Shown in pieces: positions 22,026 through 35,660 of a stretch of DNA of 51,304 bases; the stretch's first letter is position 1, and each line of letters starts with the position of its first letter. The notes under the pieces are model-generated. The model was not told where the DNA came from. It made no database searches and was given only the letters and a program-made list of their open reading frames with translations. This DNA comes from an uncultured Thiogranum sp. (GTDB lineage: Bacteria; Pseudomonadota; Gammaproteobacteria; DSM-19610). The stretch covers positions 1 to 51,304 of the forward strand of contig CAJXFW010000003.1 of the NCBI GenBank assembly GCA_913053655.1. The letters run 5' to 3'. The translations under genes were made by a program, and so were the position numbers.

Positions 22026-23522
22026 CTAGTGGTCTTTCCCGTCAAGACCCGCCTGTGCCAGCGCCACAGCCCTGAATATTGCACGCCCCTTGTTCATGGT
22101 CTCGGCCCATTCATTCTCCGGCACGGAGTCAGCCACAATACCGGCACCGGCCTGTATATTCAGCGTGCCGTCCTTGATCACCGCGGTGCGGATAGCAATG
22201 GCGGTATCCATATTGCCGGACCATGACAGATAACCCACGGCGCCGGCATACACGCCGCGCTTGACCGGCTCAAGTTCATCGATAATCTCCATAGCACGTA
22301 TCTTTGGCGCACCACTGACGGTGCCGGCCGGAAAAGTAGCGCGCAAAACATCGATAGCGGACATATCGTCCTTGATGCGTCCGGTTACGTTGGAAACGAT
22401 GTGCATGACATGCGAATACCGTTCGACAATCATTTTATCGGTCAGCTCAACGCTTCCGATCCGGCTGACCCGCCCGGCATCGTTGCGGCCAAGATCGATC
22501 AACATCAGGTGTTCGGCAAGTTCTTTGGGATCGGCCAGCAGATCAGCCTCCAGCGCCTGGTCTTCGGCTTCGTCCTTGCCGCGCGGTCGCGTACCGGCAA
22601 TCGGTCGCACGGTGACAACGCCGTCTTCCAGACGCACCAGTATCTCCGGCGACGAACCCACGACATGGAAATCGTCGAGGTCCAGGTAGAACATGTACGG
22701 TGAGGGATTGAGTCCGCGTAGCGCTCGATACAGGTCCAGCGGTGGCGCATGAAAAGGCACCGATAGACGCTGTGACAGCACCACCTGCATGGCATCACCC
22801 TCAACAATGTATTCCTTAACGCGCTCTACAGCAGCTTCAAAACCCTCACGCGTGAACCCGGACACAAAATTTTCTTCCGTCACCTGGCGCGACTCTTTCA
22901 GCGCACCGGGTATCACCACCGGCCGGCGCATGGCGTCCATCAGCTGACCAAGCCGCACCTGTCCCGCATCCCAGGCGTCAGACCTTTCTGAGTCCATATG
23001 CACTATCAGCTGCAGCTTGCCGCTGAGGTTATCGAAAACCACGACTTCATCCGACACCATCAACAGTATATCCGGGGTCTGCAGGGTATCCTCGTTCACT
23101 CCGTCTCTGAGCCTGGACTCTATGTAACGTACCGTATCATAGCCAAAATACCCGACCAGTCCGCCAGCGAAACGCGGCATACCATCAAGCTGCGGCACCC
23201 GGTAACGCTGCTGAAATTCTTCTATCCATTGCAGGGGTTCCGGGCACTGTTCCTCTTCGACAAGGCGACCGTCAGTATGTAGCTGGATGTGCTCGCCATA
23301 GACCCGCACAACGGTACGGCACGGTAAGCCGATAATCGAATAGCGGCCCCACTTCTCGCCACCCTGCACTGACTCGAACAGATAGGAATACGGGCCATTG
23401 GCCAGCTTCAGATAAGTACTTAAGGGGGTGTCGAGATCAGCCAGTACTTCACGGGTCACCGGAATACGGTTGTACCCTTCCCCGGCCAGCTGTTGAAATT
23501 TTTCAGGTGTCATATTCCTCAC
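22026..23522 (-). CDS. trpE: Anthranilate synthase component I
   Basis: [44 protein letters not shown]. Confidence 0.96.
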   Translation of the reverse strand: MRNMTPEKFQQLAGEGYNRIPVTREVLADLDTPLSTYLKLANGPYSYLFESVQGGEKWGRYSIIGLPCRTVVRVYGEHIQLHTDGRLVEEEQCPEPLQWIEEFQQRYRVPQLDGMPRFAGGLVGYFGYDTVRYIESRLRDGVNEDTLQTPDILLMVSDEVVVFDNLSGKLQLIVHMDSERSDAWDAGQVRLGQLMDAMRRPVVIPGALKESRQVTEENFVSGFTREGFEAAVERVKEYIVEGDAMQVVLSQRLSVPFHAPPLDLYRALRGLNPSPYMFYLDLDDFHVVGSSPEILVRLEDGVVTVRPIAGTRPRGKDEAEDQALEADLLADPKELAEHLMLIDLGRNDAGRVSRIGSVELTDKMIVERYSHVMHIVSNVTGRIKDDMSAIDVLRATFPAGTVSGAPKIRAMEIIDELEPVKRGVYAGAVGYLSWSGNMDTAIAIRTAVIKDGTLNIQAGAGIVADSVPENEWAETMNKGRAIFRAVALAQAGLDGKDH

Positions 23523-23619
23523 CGTTGAGACATTTTTTATTCACGAACTACAGACAAACAGTGGATCAGGTCCACCATCGCCTTCTGTGCTCGTGCAAAC
23601 CTGTCTTTACGGTGAACAT

Positions 23620-24300
23620 TTATGCAGCCTGTTCCAGTTCGGTTTTCAAATGTGCCAGGGTTTCTATGATGACATCCGGTTCTGCGACCCGGATGTCCTC
23701 ACCATGGTTGTAACCATAGGGCAAGCAGACGATCTGGAACCCGGCTGCGCGTGCCGCTTTGACGTCGCTGATCGAATCACCCACCATCAGCGACTGTCCA
23801 GGACTCACCTTAAAGAATTCTGCCGCGTGCAGCAATGGTGCAGGGTGAGGTTTTTTGTGTTCCAGCGTATCACCGCTAATCACGATGCTGAAATACTCGT
23901 ATATTCCCAGATCCCTGAGCAAGGGGATGGTGAACTGTTCCGCCTTGTTGGTGACACAGCCCAGCGCATAGCCGGCAGTCTTCAGGTAATCGAGGCCTTC
24001 AAGAACACCGGGGTATAAAAGAGAGCGCTTTGAGGTGTTATCGGCATAGAGTTCCAGGAAAACGGGGTAGGCCTTTTCGAAGTCCGCTTCGTCCGGCTCG
24101 CCGTTCAGCTGACCAACCAGCGCACGACGCACCAGACGCTCGACACCGTTACCGACCCAGTCACGTACCCGGGTTTCACCGCAGGGCTCTCGCCCCATCT
24201 GGCTCATCATTTCATCAACACAAAATGCCAGATCCGGCACGCTGTCGACCAGCGTACCGTCTACGTCAATGAGGATCATTTCGGGTTTACTGATAGCCAC
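23620..24300 (-). CDS. gph: Phosphoglycolate phosphatase
   Basis: HAD motifs ILIDVDGTLVDSVPDLA, VGDSISDVKAARAAG. Confidence 0.92.
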   Translation of the reverse strand: MAISKPEMILIDVDGTLVDSVPDLAFCVDEMMSQMGREPCGETRVRDWVGNGVERLVRRALVGQLNGEPDEADFEKAYPVFLELYADNTSKRSLLYPGVLEGLDYLKTAGYALGCVTNKAEQFTIPLLRDLGIYEYFSIVISGDTLEHKKPHPAPLLHAAEFFKVSPGQSLMVGDSISDVKAARAAGFQIVCLPYGYNHGEDIRVAEPDVIIETLAHLKTELEQAA

Positions 24301-24327
24301 AACCGATATCCCGCCTTCCGGCGCTTC

Positions 24328-25017
24328 CTAGCCGGCCTTCGACAGCTCATCACGCATCGCCTTGACGACACTGTCGTAGGTATTGGCATCACCATCACTG
24401 GCCGCACTAAAGATCGCAGAACCGGCGACAAAGGTATCCGCACCGGCCGCTGCAACCTCACGGATATTGTCGACTTTGACGCCACCGTCAACTTCCAGGC
24501 GAATATCACGCCCGGAGGCATCGATGATTTTGCGCGCCTCGCGTAACTTATCGAGTGTGGCCGGAATGAAACTCTGGCCACCAAAGCCGGGGTTGACCGA
24601 CATCAGCAACACCATATCCACTTTGTCCAGAACGTATGTCAGGTAATCCAGCGGTGTGGCCGGATTGAATACCAGGCCAGCCTTGCAACCCTCTCCCTGT
24701 ATCAGTTGCAGGGTGCGGTCTATATGTTCACTGGCCTCCGGATGAAACGTAATATAGCTGGCACCGGCCTTGGCAAAATCCGGAACCAGGGCATCCACCG
24801 GCTTGATCATCAGGTGCACATCGATCTCGGCAGTCACTCCGTGTTTGCGTAACGCATCACACACCAGTGGACCAATCGTCAGGTTGGGCACGTAGTGGTT
24901 GTCCATCACATCGAAGTGGACAATGTCAGCCCCGGATTTGAGGACGTTATCCACTTCTTCACCCAGACGGGCGAAGTCCGCGGACAAAATAGACGGTGCA
25001 ATCTTGTAATCTGGCAT
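24328..25017 (-). CDS. rpe: Ribulose-phosphate 3-epimerase
   Basis: [49 protein letters not shown]. Confidence 0.97.
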   Translation of the reverse strand: MPDYKIAPSILSADFARLGEEVDNVLKSGADIVHFDVMDNHYVPNLTIGPLVCDALRKHGVTAEIDVHLMIKPVDALVPDFAKAGASYITFHPEASEHIDRTLQLIQGEGCKAGLVFNPATPLDYLTYVLDKVDMVLLMSVNPGFGGQSFIPATLDKLREARKIIDASGRDIRLEVDGGVKVDNIREVAAAGADTFVAGSAIFSAASDGDANTYDSVVKAMRDELSKAG

Positions 25018-25187
25018 AATCCGGGCCTCTCAAAGTTAGAATCTACGGGTAAATTCAAGACCGCGCACTTTACCCGAACATAGAGTCGTTTGCAGCCCGG
25101 GATAAACGACGGTCATCGATAACCCGAACCCGACACCGGAAACATGCTGAAAGATACAAATAGTTTATTGTTATTTATAGGGAAATT

Positions 25188-25285
25188 CTAATCAATTCGT
25201 CATGCTGGCGTATGCCGGTATGCAACTCGCTGAAACCACTGGACTCCGGCATACGCCGGAGTGACGGAAGGCTCTATTCAGGTAA
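25188..25285. repeat. Dispersed imperfect palindrome related to 11635-11713
   Basis: AATTCTAATCAATTCGTCATGCTGGCGTATGCCGG...CCGGCATACGCCGGAGTGACGG. Confidence 0.65.
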
Positions 25286-25291
25286 CCCGTT

Positions 25292-25756
25292 ATGACGCTA
25301 GCCAGCCTCGCCATCGCCCTGCACATACTGTCTGCCGTCGTGTGGGTGGGCGGGATGTTTTTTGCGTACCAGATACTACGCCCGGTCGCCGCACAGCAGC
25401 TTGAACCGCCACAACGCCTGCAACTCTGGGCACAGGTGTTCAGGCGCTTCTTCCCATGGGTCTGGGTATGTATCGTCCTGCTACCGCTCAGCGGCTACTG
25501 GATGGTATACAGGCGGTTTGGCGGGATGAGCGGTATCGGCCTGCATATCCATATCATGCAGGTCCTCGGCTGGCTGATGATACTGCTGTTCCTGCACCTC
25601 TACTTTTCGCCGTTTCGCCGCCTCAGGGAAGCGGTAATCACCGAACAATGGCCGGAAGCAGGCAAACGACTCCGTCAGATCCGGTTTATCATTGGCGTCA
25701 ACCTCAGTCTCGGCCTGATCGTTATTGCCATCGCAGCTGCCGGGCGTTACCTGTAA
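25292..25756 (+). CDS. CopD-like four-helix membrane protein
   Basis: 154 aa, LHILSAVVWVGGMFFAYQILRP, several TM helices. Confidence 0.75.
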   Translation: MTLASLAIALHILSAVVWVGGMFFAYQILRPVAAQQLEPPQRLQLWAQVFRRFFPWVWVCIVLLPLSGYWMVYRRFGGMSGIGLHIHIMQVLGWLMILLFLHLYFSPFRRLREAVITEQWPEAGKRLRQIRFIIGVNLSLGLIVIAIAAAGRYL

Positions 25757-25770
25757 ACCCAGGTCAGGGG

Positions 25771-26571
25771 CTAACCGCGAGCCTCCTTCACCAGATCGTA
25801 GGCTTTCTTTATCTCCTGGGTTTTTTCGGTAGCCAACCTGGTCATTTCCTCGGGCAAACCCTTGGCTACCAGTTTATCCGGATGATGCTGATTCATAAGA
25901 CGCCGGTAGGCCTTTTTTACCTCTGCATCGCTGGCCGATTCTCCTACGCCCAGTATTTCGTAGGCCCCGCGCAGAGACACCTGGTGCGATGCTGCAGATT
26001 CGCCCCCGAATCCATCACCGCCAAAATGGCGTGTGTTGCGAACCAGTGCTTCGATATGCTGAAATTCGCTGGTGGAAAACCCGAGCTCCTGGCGCACTCG
26101 CTCCAGGATGCCGCGTTCCGCACTGTCCAGATTGCCATCAGCATAGGCGGCGTGCATCAGAATCTCGACAAACATCTGCATCAGATTGCGGCGCCGGTGA
26201 CATTCCTGACGAAACTGGCGCAAAACCTCCAGCAGCTGAAAATCCGGCTGCTTGCCCTGGTTAAATAAACCGATCGCCGCTGCACGCATCTGTTCGTTCA
26301 GGTTCATACGCCGCATCACGTCGCGTGTCAGCTCAATTTCGTCTTGTGAAACCCGTCCATCGGCTTTGGCAAGATGCCCCATGACAGAGAACAGCGTCGT
26401 AAAAAACGCGGTCTGGACACGCTCCTGCGCACCGGGTTCGAAGTGGCCGCGAAGGGCGCCGCCAAGCCCTTTATCAAAGTTGTGCCCAAGCGCTGCGCCA
26501 ATCAGAGCGCCAAGCGGCCCTGCCAGCAAATACCCGAAAGTACCCCCCAATAACTTGCCCCACCAGCTCAA
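25771..26571 (-). CDS. djlA: Co-chaperone DjlA (TerB-like + DnaJ domain)
   Basis: N-terminal Gly-rich TM, C-terminal J-domain with HPD (RLMNQHHPDKLVAKG). Confidence 0.93.
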   Translation of the reverse strand: MSWWGKLLGGTFGYLLAGPLGALIGAALGHNFDKGLGGALRGHFEPGAQERVQTAFFTTLFSVMGHLAKADGRVSQDEIELTRDVMRRMNLNEQMRAAAIGLFNQGKQPDFQLLEVLRQFRQECHRRRNLMQMFVEILMHAAYADGNLDSAERGILERVRQELGFSTSEFQHIEALVRNTRHFGGDGFGGESAASHQVSLRGAYEILGVGESASDAEVKKAYRRLMNQHHPDKLVAKGLPEEMTRLATEKTQEIKKAYDLVKEARG

Positions 26572-26873
26572 GGCATTACTCCCTTATTTTCGAAAATTCT
26601 AATGTAGCGATCGATTAAACCACAGATGCGGTATTTTACCGCTTCCTGCGGCGGAAATTCGACACCTTCAGGCAACTTCCCATCGTCTACAGCAACGGTG
26701 TTTATTGTGATACCAGGGTTCTCGAAACTCATCAAAAATGTTTGCTTGCAAAACCTGGTTTATGCGCCTATAAATTTACCAGAGTCGAGATATAGCCGTT
26801 TTCGGTGGTCTGTGAAAACACAGGTTGCACAGCTGCCAGGTATCAGCAGTTTGGTCAGAGAGGTAAACCCGCT

Positions 26874-27173
26874 ATGAATTTTGAGCATGCACCGAAGATT
26901 GGCGACTGGTACAAAAGCACGATTGGTGATGCCTTCGAAGTGATCGCGCAAGATGACGACGATGATACACTGGAGCTGCAATATTTCGATGGCACGCTGG
27001 AGGAACTCGACGTTGAAACCTGGGAATCCATGCGTCCCGAACCCATAGAACCACCTGAAGACTGGAGTGGCTCCATGGACATTGCTCCCGAAGACACCCC
27101 CGCGCTGGACATCTTGCCGGAAACCGAAGACTGGATGAGTATGCTGGAACGCATAGATCGCAATCCATGTTAA
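26874..27173 (+). CDS. Small conserved acidic protein of unknown function
   Basis: 99 aa, MNFEHAPKIGDWYKSTIGDAFEVIAQDDDDDTLELQYFDGTLEELDVETW. Confidence 0.7.
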   Translation: MNFEHAPKIGDWYKSTIGDAFEVIAQDDDDDTLELQYFDGTLEELDVETWESMRPEPIEPPEDWSGSMDIAPEDTPALDILPETEDWMSMLERIDRNPC

Positions 27174-27424
27174 TTTTATGGGTAACAACCACGCTGGCAG
27201 ATATGCACAGTGCCGGACCCACCATACTGCCTTCCCCTGATAACTAAACCACTAACTTTGCTGCAAAAAAAAGAGTGCTGCGCGCAGGGTTCATTTTTCC
27301 TGTACCCGGCACATAACTTGCTGAAAGTGTAGCTGAGTGCGCCGGATTTAATGTTTGCAGACCGGCGCCGATAGTAGTTTTGAAGGCTGACTTATCAGCC
27401 GCGACCACCTTAAGGAGGTGCGCC

Positions 27425-27652
27425 ATGACACTCATACTTGATATGGCAACTGGCGAAGAGTACCAGGGAGAAGGAATGAGCTGCCCAAGCGCAACAGGCT
27501 CGACACCCACTCGCAGGGACAGGTTGCAGGAGCCTTCACAACACCTACAACTGCAACTCGCGATGGTCGAGGCCACACCATCCCGACATAATATTTCTTT
27601 CGACATGGCCGGCATGGACATCCAGACCCTGCTTGAATCCATCGAAGACTAA
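27425..27652 (+). CDS. Hypothetical 75-aa protein
   Basis: ATG preceded by TAAGGAGG ribosome-binding site and followed by a strong intrinsic terminator. Confidence 0.6.
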   Translation: MTLILDMATGEEYQGEGMSCPSATGSTPTRRDRLQEPSQHLQLQLAMVEATPSRHNISFDMAGMDIQTLLESIED

Positions 27653-27668
27653 AGATACCGAACACCGG

Positions 27669-27707
27669 AAGGGGTTGGAGTAAACCGTTACTCCAACCCC
27701 TTTTTTT
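27669..27707 (+). terminator. Rho-independent terminator
   Basis: AAGGGGTTGGAGTAA-ACCG-TTACTCCAACCCCTT followed by T-tract. Confidence 0.93.
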
Positions 27708-27730
27708 ATAACCAGTCCGTTGTCAGCTAT

Positions 27731-31978
<4,248 letters not shown>

Positions 31979-32442
31979 GCTCTGCTGATCCGTCCGATCT
32001 GATTGTCTGAATGCGCTTTCAAGACGCCCGAATGGGGGCTTGCGCGGTGCCCTGCCACGCTCCACTGGTAGCGGCCATTCAGGTCAAAATCTTAGCCATC
32101 AGGTTAATACCAAATGTGTGAAGTGACTCACAATTCCTGTGTTCTTCCACAGGCCGGTTACCCGTTGTGTATTTTTTGTTCAGTAAGCAAGACGGGGATA
32201 CGTCAACAGACGCAGGTGGGGTTGCCGGCTGTTCAATGTCGTAGTGTTGGCCGGCTGATTTATTCCTGGCTGCTTCTCACAGGGATAAAGTCTGATACTG
32301 TTTTTTTACATGCATTAACGAAGCCACTCTCATTTGAGACTTAAAAAACAGGCCTGAATTGCATAAAGGGGTTTCACTTTTTTTTCTTTGTGCTATCTTT
32401 GCGCGGTCACGTCCCAGACAACTACTGTAAGGAGTACATTGA

Positions 32443-32808
32443 ATGGCCGTAAAGAAAAAGACTGCCAAGAAAACCGCCAAGAAAAAGGTTGCTGCCAAGG
32501 CGGTCAGGAAACCTACTACCAAAGCTGAAACCTTTACCTATGTCGCAGATAAAACCGGCCTGACCAAGAAAGACGTCGGCGCCGTATTCGAATCGCTCAA
32601 CACCCTGATCAAGCGCGACCTCAGACGCAACGGCCCCGGCGTATACACAGTCCCCGGCCTGATGAAAATCAAAGTGGTTCGCAAACCGGCCACCAAGGTG
32701 CGCAAGGGTGTAAATCCCTTCACTGGTGAGCCCATGACCTTCAAGGCCAAACCTGCCCGCAATGTGGTCAAGGTGCTGGCTCTGAAAGCGCTGAAAGATA
32801 TGGTCTAG
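32443..32808 (+). CDS. HU-family DNA-binding protein with Lys/Ala-rich N-terminal tail
   Basis: MAVKKKTAKKTAKKKVAAKAVRKP tail then HU fold with RKGVNPFTGEPMTFKAKPARNVVKV. Confidence 0.85.
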   Translation: MAVKKKTAKKTAKKKVAAKAVRKPTTKAETFTYVADKTGLTKKDVGAVFESLNTLIKRDLRRNGPGVYTVPGLMKIKVVRKPATKVRKGVNPFTGEPMTFKAKPARNVVKVLALKALKDMV

Positions 32809-32832
32809 CTGGACATCAGACCTGATTTTGAC

Positions 32833-32861
32833 AAAAAAGCAGCCAGTTTGGCTGCTTTTTT
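32833..32861. terminator. Bidirectional intrinsic terminator
   Basis: AAAAAAGCAGCC-AGTTT-GGCTGCTTTTTT between the HU-like gene (+) and TerB-like gene (-). Confidence 0.9.
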
Positions 32862-33315
32862 ATTGCCGGTCGCCCAGCACCTTGTGCTTGGCGCGAATGA
32901 AATCCCTGTGCGGTACATGCAGTAACTCCGTTATCTTACGCACTGCTGCCTCTTCATAGCGGTCCAGGCGACCGTCTGCATACGCCACCTGCCACAGCAT
33001 TTCTATTAACCGTACTTTTTCTTCAGCAGAAAAATGCTGATTAATCAGACCCGTAAACTGATACAGCGAGACCGCTTCGGCCGCTTCGCTATCCGCCAGT
33101 TCCGCCAGCTCACGGGTTTCGCTGTCGCTCAGAGCAAAGGCATTGCGCAACGCCTGCTCCAGCATTGTGCGCTCATCCGGGTGTTCATCGTAATCAGCAC
33201 GCAGCACCTCGAACAACAACGCAGCCGTCGCCAGTTGCAGTCCGCGCCCGTCCGAACCGACGGCCGTATCCGGCTCGATTTTCGCGCGGAAAAATTCTTG
33301 AATAGCCGCTAACAC
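32860..33315 (-). CDS. TerB-family tellurite-resistance-like protein
   Basis: 151 aa, VRLIEMLWQVAYADGRLDRYEEAAVRKITELLHVPHRDFIRAKH. Confidence 0.82.
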   Translation of the reverse strand: MLAAIQEFFRAKIEPDTAVGSDGRGLQLATAALLFEVLRADYDEHPDERTMLEQALRNAFALSDSETRELAELADSEAAEAVSLYQFTGLINQHFSAEEKVRLIEMLWQVAYADGRLDRYEEAAVRKITELLHVPHRDFIRAKHKVLGDRQ

Positions 33316-33331
33316 AGTGCATCCAACATCA

Positions 33332-34951
33332 TCACCTGCGAGGTACGAAAACGCGTATTCTACCTGGCCGGCACCGCCAGGCGGAGAAAACCATCAACAA
33401 CCAAAACACAGGATCAAAACCTGAAGTCGTAGCCAACGCAACGGTACAGCCACCACCACCGGTGTTGGCCTTTACACCCAGCACCGACGAGGGGTCTGCA
33501 GCACCCGCCAATGCGGCATCAGCGTCCAGGATTCCACTCCCGCACGAGCTGGTATCACAACTTGCATCCGGGAACATACGCGTTGTCAGCCGCAATATAT
33601 CCCGGACCTGGCTGGCGCTGAGCGCACTGTTTACCGCCAGCATAAGCGATGCCGTGGCAGAAACCTGCGCAGTAGAAAAACTGGAACCCGCGATCCTGGC
33701 ATTAATATCCTGAGCCGGTGTAGTTGCACCGCTGTTGGACAGCACCAGGATGCCGTTCGCCGGCTGCTGTTGTGTCAGGCCACCGGGCGCACTCAGGGTG
33801 ATTCCCCCGCCGCTGTTGGTATAGGGTGCGCGCGAACCATCGCGCAGCGTTGCACCCACCACCACTACCTTCTTGCAGTTGGCCGGACTCTGACCGGCGA
33901 CATCACCACCGTCGTTGCCGGCCGATACAATGACAATAGCTCCCACGTCCACAACAGCATCGATCGCACTCTGTTCTTCCGGTGTACAGCTTCCAGCACC
34001 ACTCAGACTCATATTGATCACCCGTGCCGGTGTGGGATTAACAGGCACACCCGCCACCGAAAGCCCCGCCGCCCAGCGCAGGGCATCAGCGACATCCAAC
34101 ACACTTCCACCGCATTTTCCCAGCACCCGAACCGGCAGCAAGCGGGCAGCAAAATCGATCCCCGCGATATCTGTGTTGTTATTAGACTCGGCGACCATGA
34201 CGCTGGCCACTGACAACCCGTGCCAGGAACTGTTGTTTCCAAGCATCCCGGTTTCGCATTCATCGTTGACCGTGGCATCACCCGGATCCGTGGGATTATT
34301 GTCGCGCCCTACCGGATCACCCAGGATAGTGTCATTGTCCAGTTCAGTAGCAGGAACGAGATTACTCGGCCCACCACTGAAGAAATCGTAACCCGGAAGT
34401 ATCCGGGCGGGATCAATATCGCGGTGCGGCAGAAAACCGGTGTCCAGTTGGGCAATAACACCGGTAACCGAACCCGTTTCCAGATTCCAGCCACTCTGCA
34501 TTCTGATACCACCGGTGTCTTCAAACAGGTTCCACTGATTGGAGAGCACGCCACCAGGAAGCGCGGTACCGGGAAGATAGCCGGGATCCAGGGGTATCAG
34601 CGCCGGGTACATACGCTTGTCCGCCTGCGCGGAAGCCACTGAAGGATCGGCGACAAGCCGCGCTGCAATCTGTTCGGCCTGTTCATAAGTAACAGCCTGA
34701 GGCAGACGCACCACGATGCCATTACCGTCGAATTGCCGGACGAAAGTCAGCGGGCTTCCGTCCGGCAAGCGGATATCCGGGACAACCTCGTTATGTCGTA
34801 CTGCCTGCATACGACGGACGCCATCATCCTTCAGACGAAGTATGATCTGGTGCGTATCAAGCCTCGCCCCCGGACCAGCCGCCAGCACCGGTAAAAAGCC
34901 GGCGGCCGTACACAGCGCCAGCGCCAAAACCATAATTCTTTTTAACATCAA
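33332..34951 (-). CDS. S8 family serine peptidase (subtilisin-like) with C-terminal GC-TM-basic sorting-like tail
   Basis: Signal peptide; catalytic regions AQLDTGFLPHRD, SWHGLSVASVMVAE, AGSSFSTAQVSATASLML; C-terminus GGGGCTVALATTSGFDPVFWLLMVFSAWRCRPGR. Confidence 0.9.
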   Translation of the reverse strand: MMLKRIMVLALALCTAAGFLPVLAAGPGARLDTHQIILRLKDDGVRRMQAVRHNEVVPDIRLPDGSPLTFVRQFDGNGIVVRLPQAVTYEQAEQIAARLVADPSVASAQADKRMYPALIPLDPGYLPGTALPGGVLSNQWNLFEDTGGIRMQSGWNLETGSVTGVIAQLDTGFLPHRDIDPARILPGYDFFSGGPSNLVPATELDNDTILGDPVGRDNNPTDPGDATVNDECETGMLGNNSSWHGLSVASVMVAESNNNTDIAGIDFAARLLPVRVLGKCGGSVLDVADALRWAAGLSVAGVPVNPTPARVINMSLSGAGSCTPEEQSAIDAVVDVGAIVIVSAGNDGGDVAGQSPANCKKVVVVGATLRDGSRAPYTNSGGGITLSAPGGLTQQQPANGILVLSNSGATTPAQDINARIAGSSFSTAQVSATASLMLAVNSALSASQVRDILRLTTRMFPDASCDTSSCGSGILDADAALAGAADPSSVLGVKANTGGGGCTVALATTSGFDPVFWLLMVFSAWRCRPGRIRVFVPRR

Positions 34952-34970
34952 TTAGCTACCTGGATGGACC

Positions 34971-35648
34971 TTATTGGGCACGGACCAGAAACTGTTCTCC
35001 CTGAAATGACAGTATCACGCCCTCTGGTGTTATTTCGTCCACTAGTGGCCCTTCCTGTAATCGTTCACCCGTGCGGTACTTTCTCAGGTTTACTAACACG
35101 AAACGATCCTGCGGAAGATCGCTGTAAACGTGCACGTCGAGATGTATACCGCCCGAGAGTTGCCGGAACAGGCGGTCTGGAATTTGAGGCCAGACCGGCA
35201 GGCTGTATATATCCGTGACGGCGGCTTCTACAGGCTGCACATCCATCGCCAGTTCAGGCTCGGACTCAGCAGGCGCTAACGGTTCGACCACCGGCGCTGG
35301 CAGCACTGGTTTTGGTTCCTCGGGTGCTGCCGATAGCGTGGGTTCTGGCTCAGCCGGAACTGACGGTTCAACGACAGGTGCAGGTCTACTCACCTGTGCC
35401 GGCTCGCGTATGACGGGCTCACGTTGTGATAAGCCGGGACCATATTGGCTTGCTGTCTCCAGGTCGGAAGCGGGCCACAACAGATATATCAACAGGACCA
35501 GGTTCAGAACCAGAACGGCTGCAACTATCCATATCCAGTTCCCGACTGCCGTACGTGCCGGTTTTTCGTACTCGCTGCCTATCCCCGGGACCTGCCCGAT
35601 ATCCCTTTGCAGTTCGGCTTTTTTGAGCGCTTCCAGAATGTATGACAC
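34971..35648 (-). CDS. gspB: General secretion pathway protein GspB
   Basis: MSYILEALKKAELQRDIGQVPGI, TM, C-terminal GspB domain. Confidence 0.88.
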   Translation of the reverse strand: MSYILEALKKAELQRDIGQVPGIGSEYEKPARTAVGNWIWIVAAVLVLNLVLLIYLLWPASDLETASQYGPGLSQREPVIREPAQVSRPAPVVEPSVPAEPEPTLSAAPEEPKPVLPAPVVEPLAPAESEPELAMDVQPVEAAVTDIYSLPVWPQIPDRLFRQLSGGIHLDVHVYSDLPQDRFVLVNLRKYRTGERLQEGPLVDEITPEGVILSFQGEQFLVRAQ

Positions 35649-35660
35649 TGGATCAGCCCG

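Noticed and set aside
21742-22029. 95-aa + strand ORF between trpE and the NRPS-like cassette
   Set aside because: No RBS or family signal seen; more likely the 5' regulatory region of the - strand cassette.
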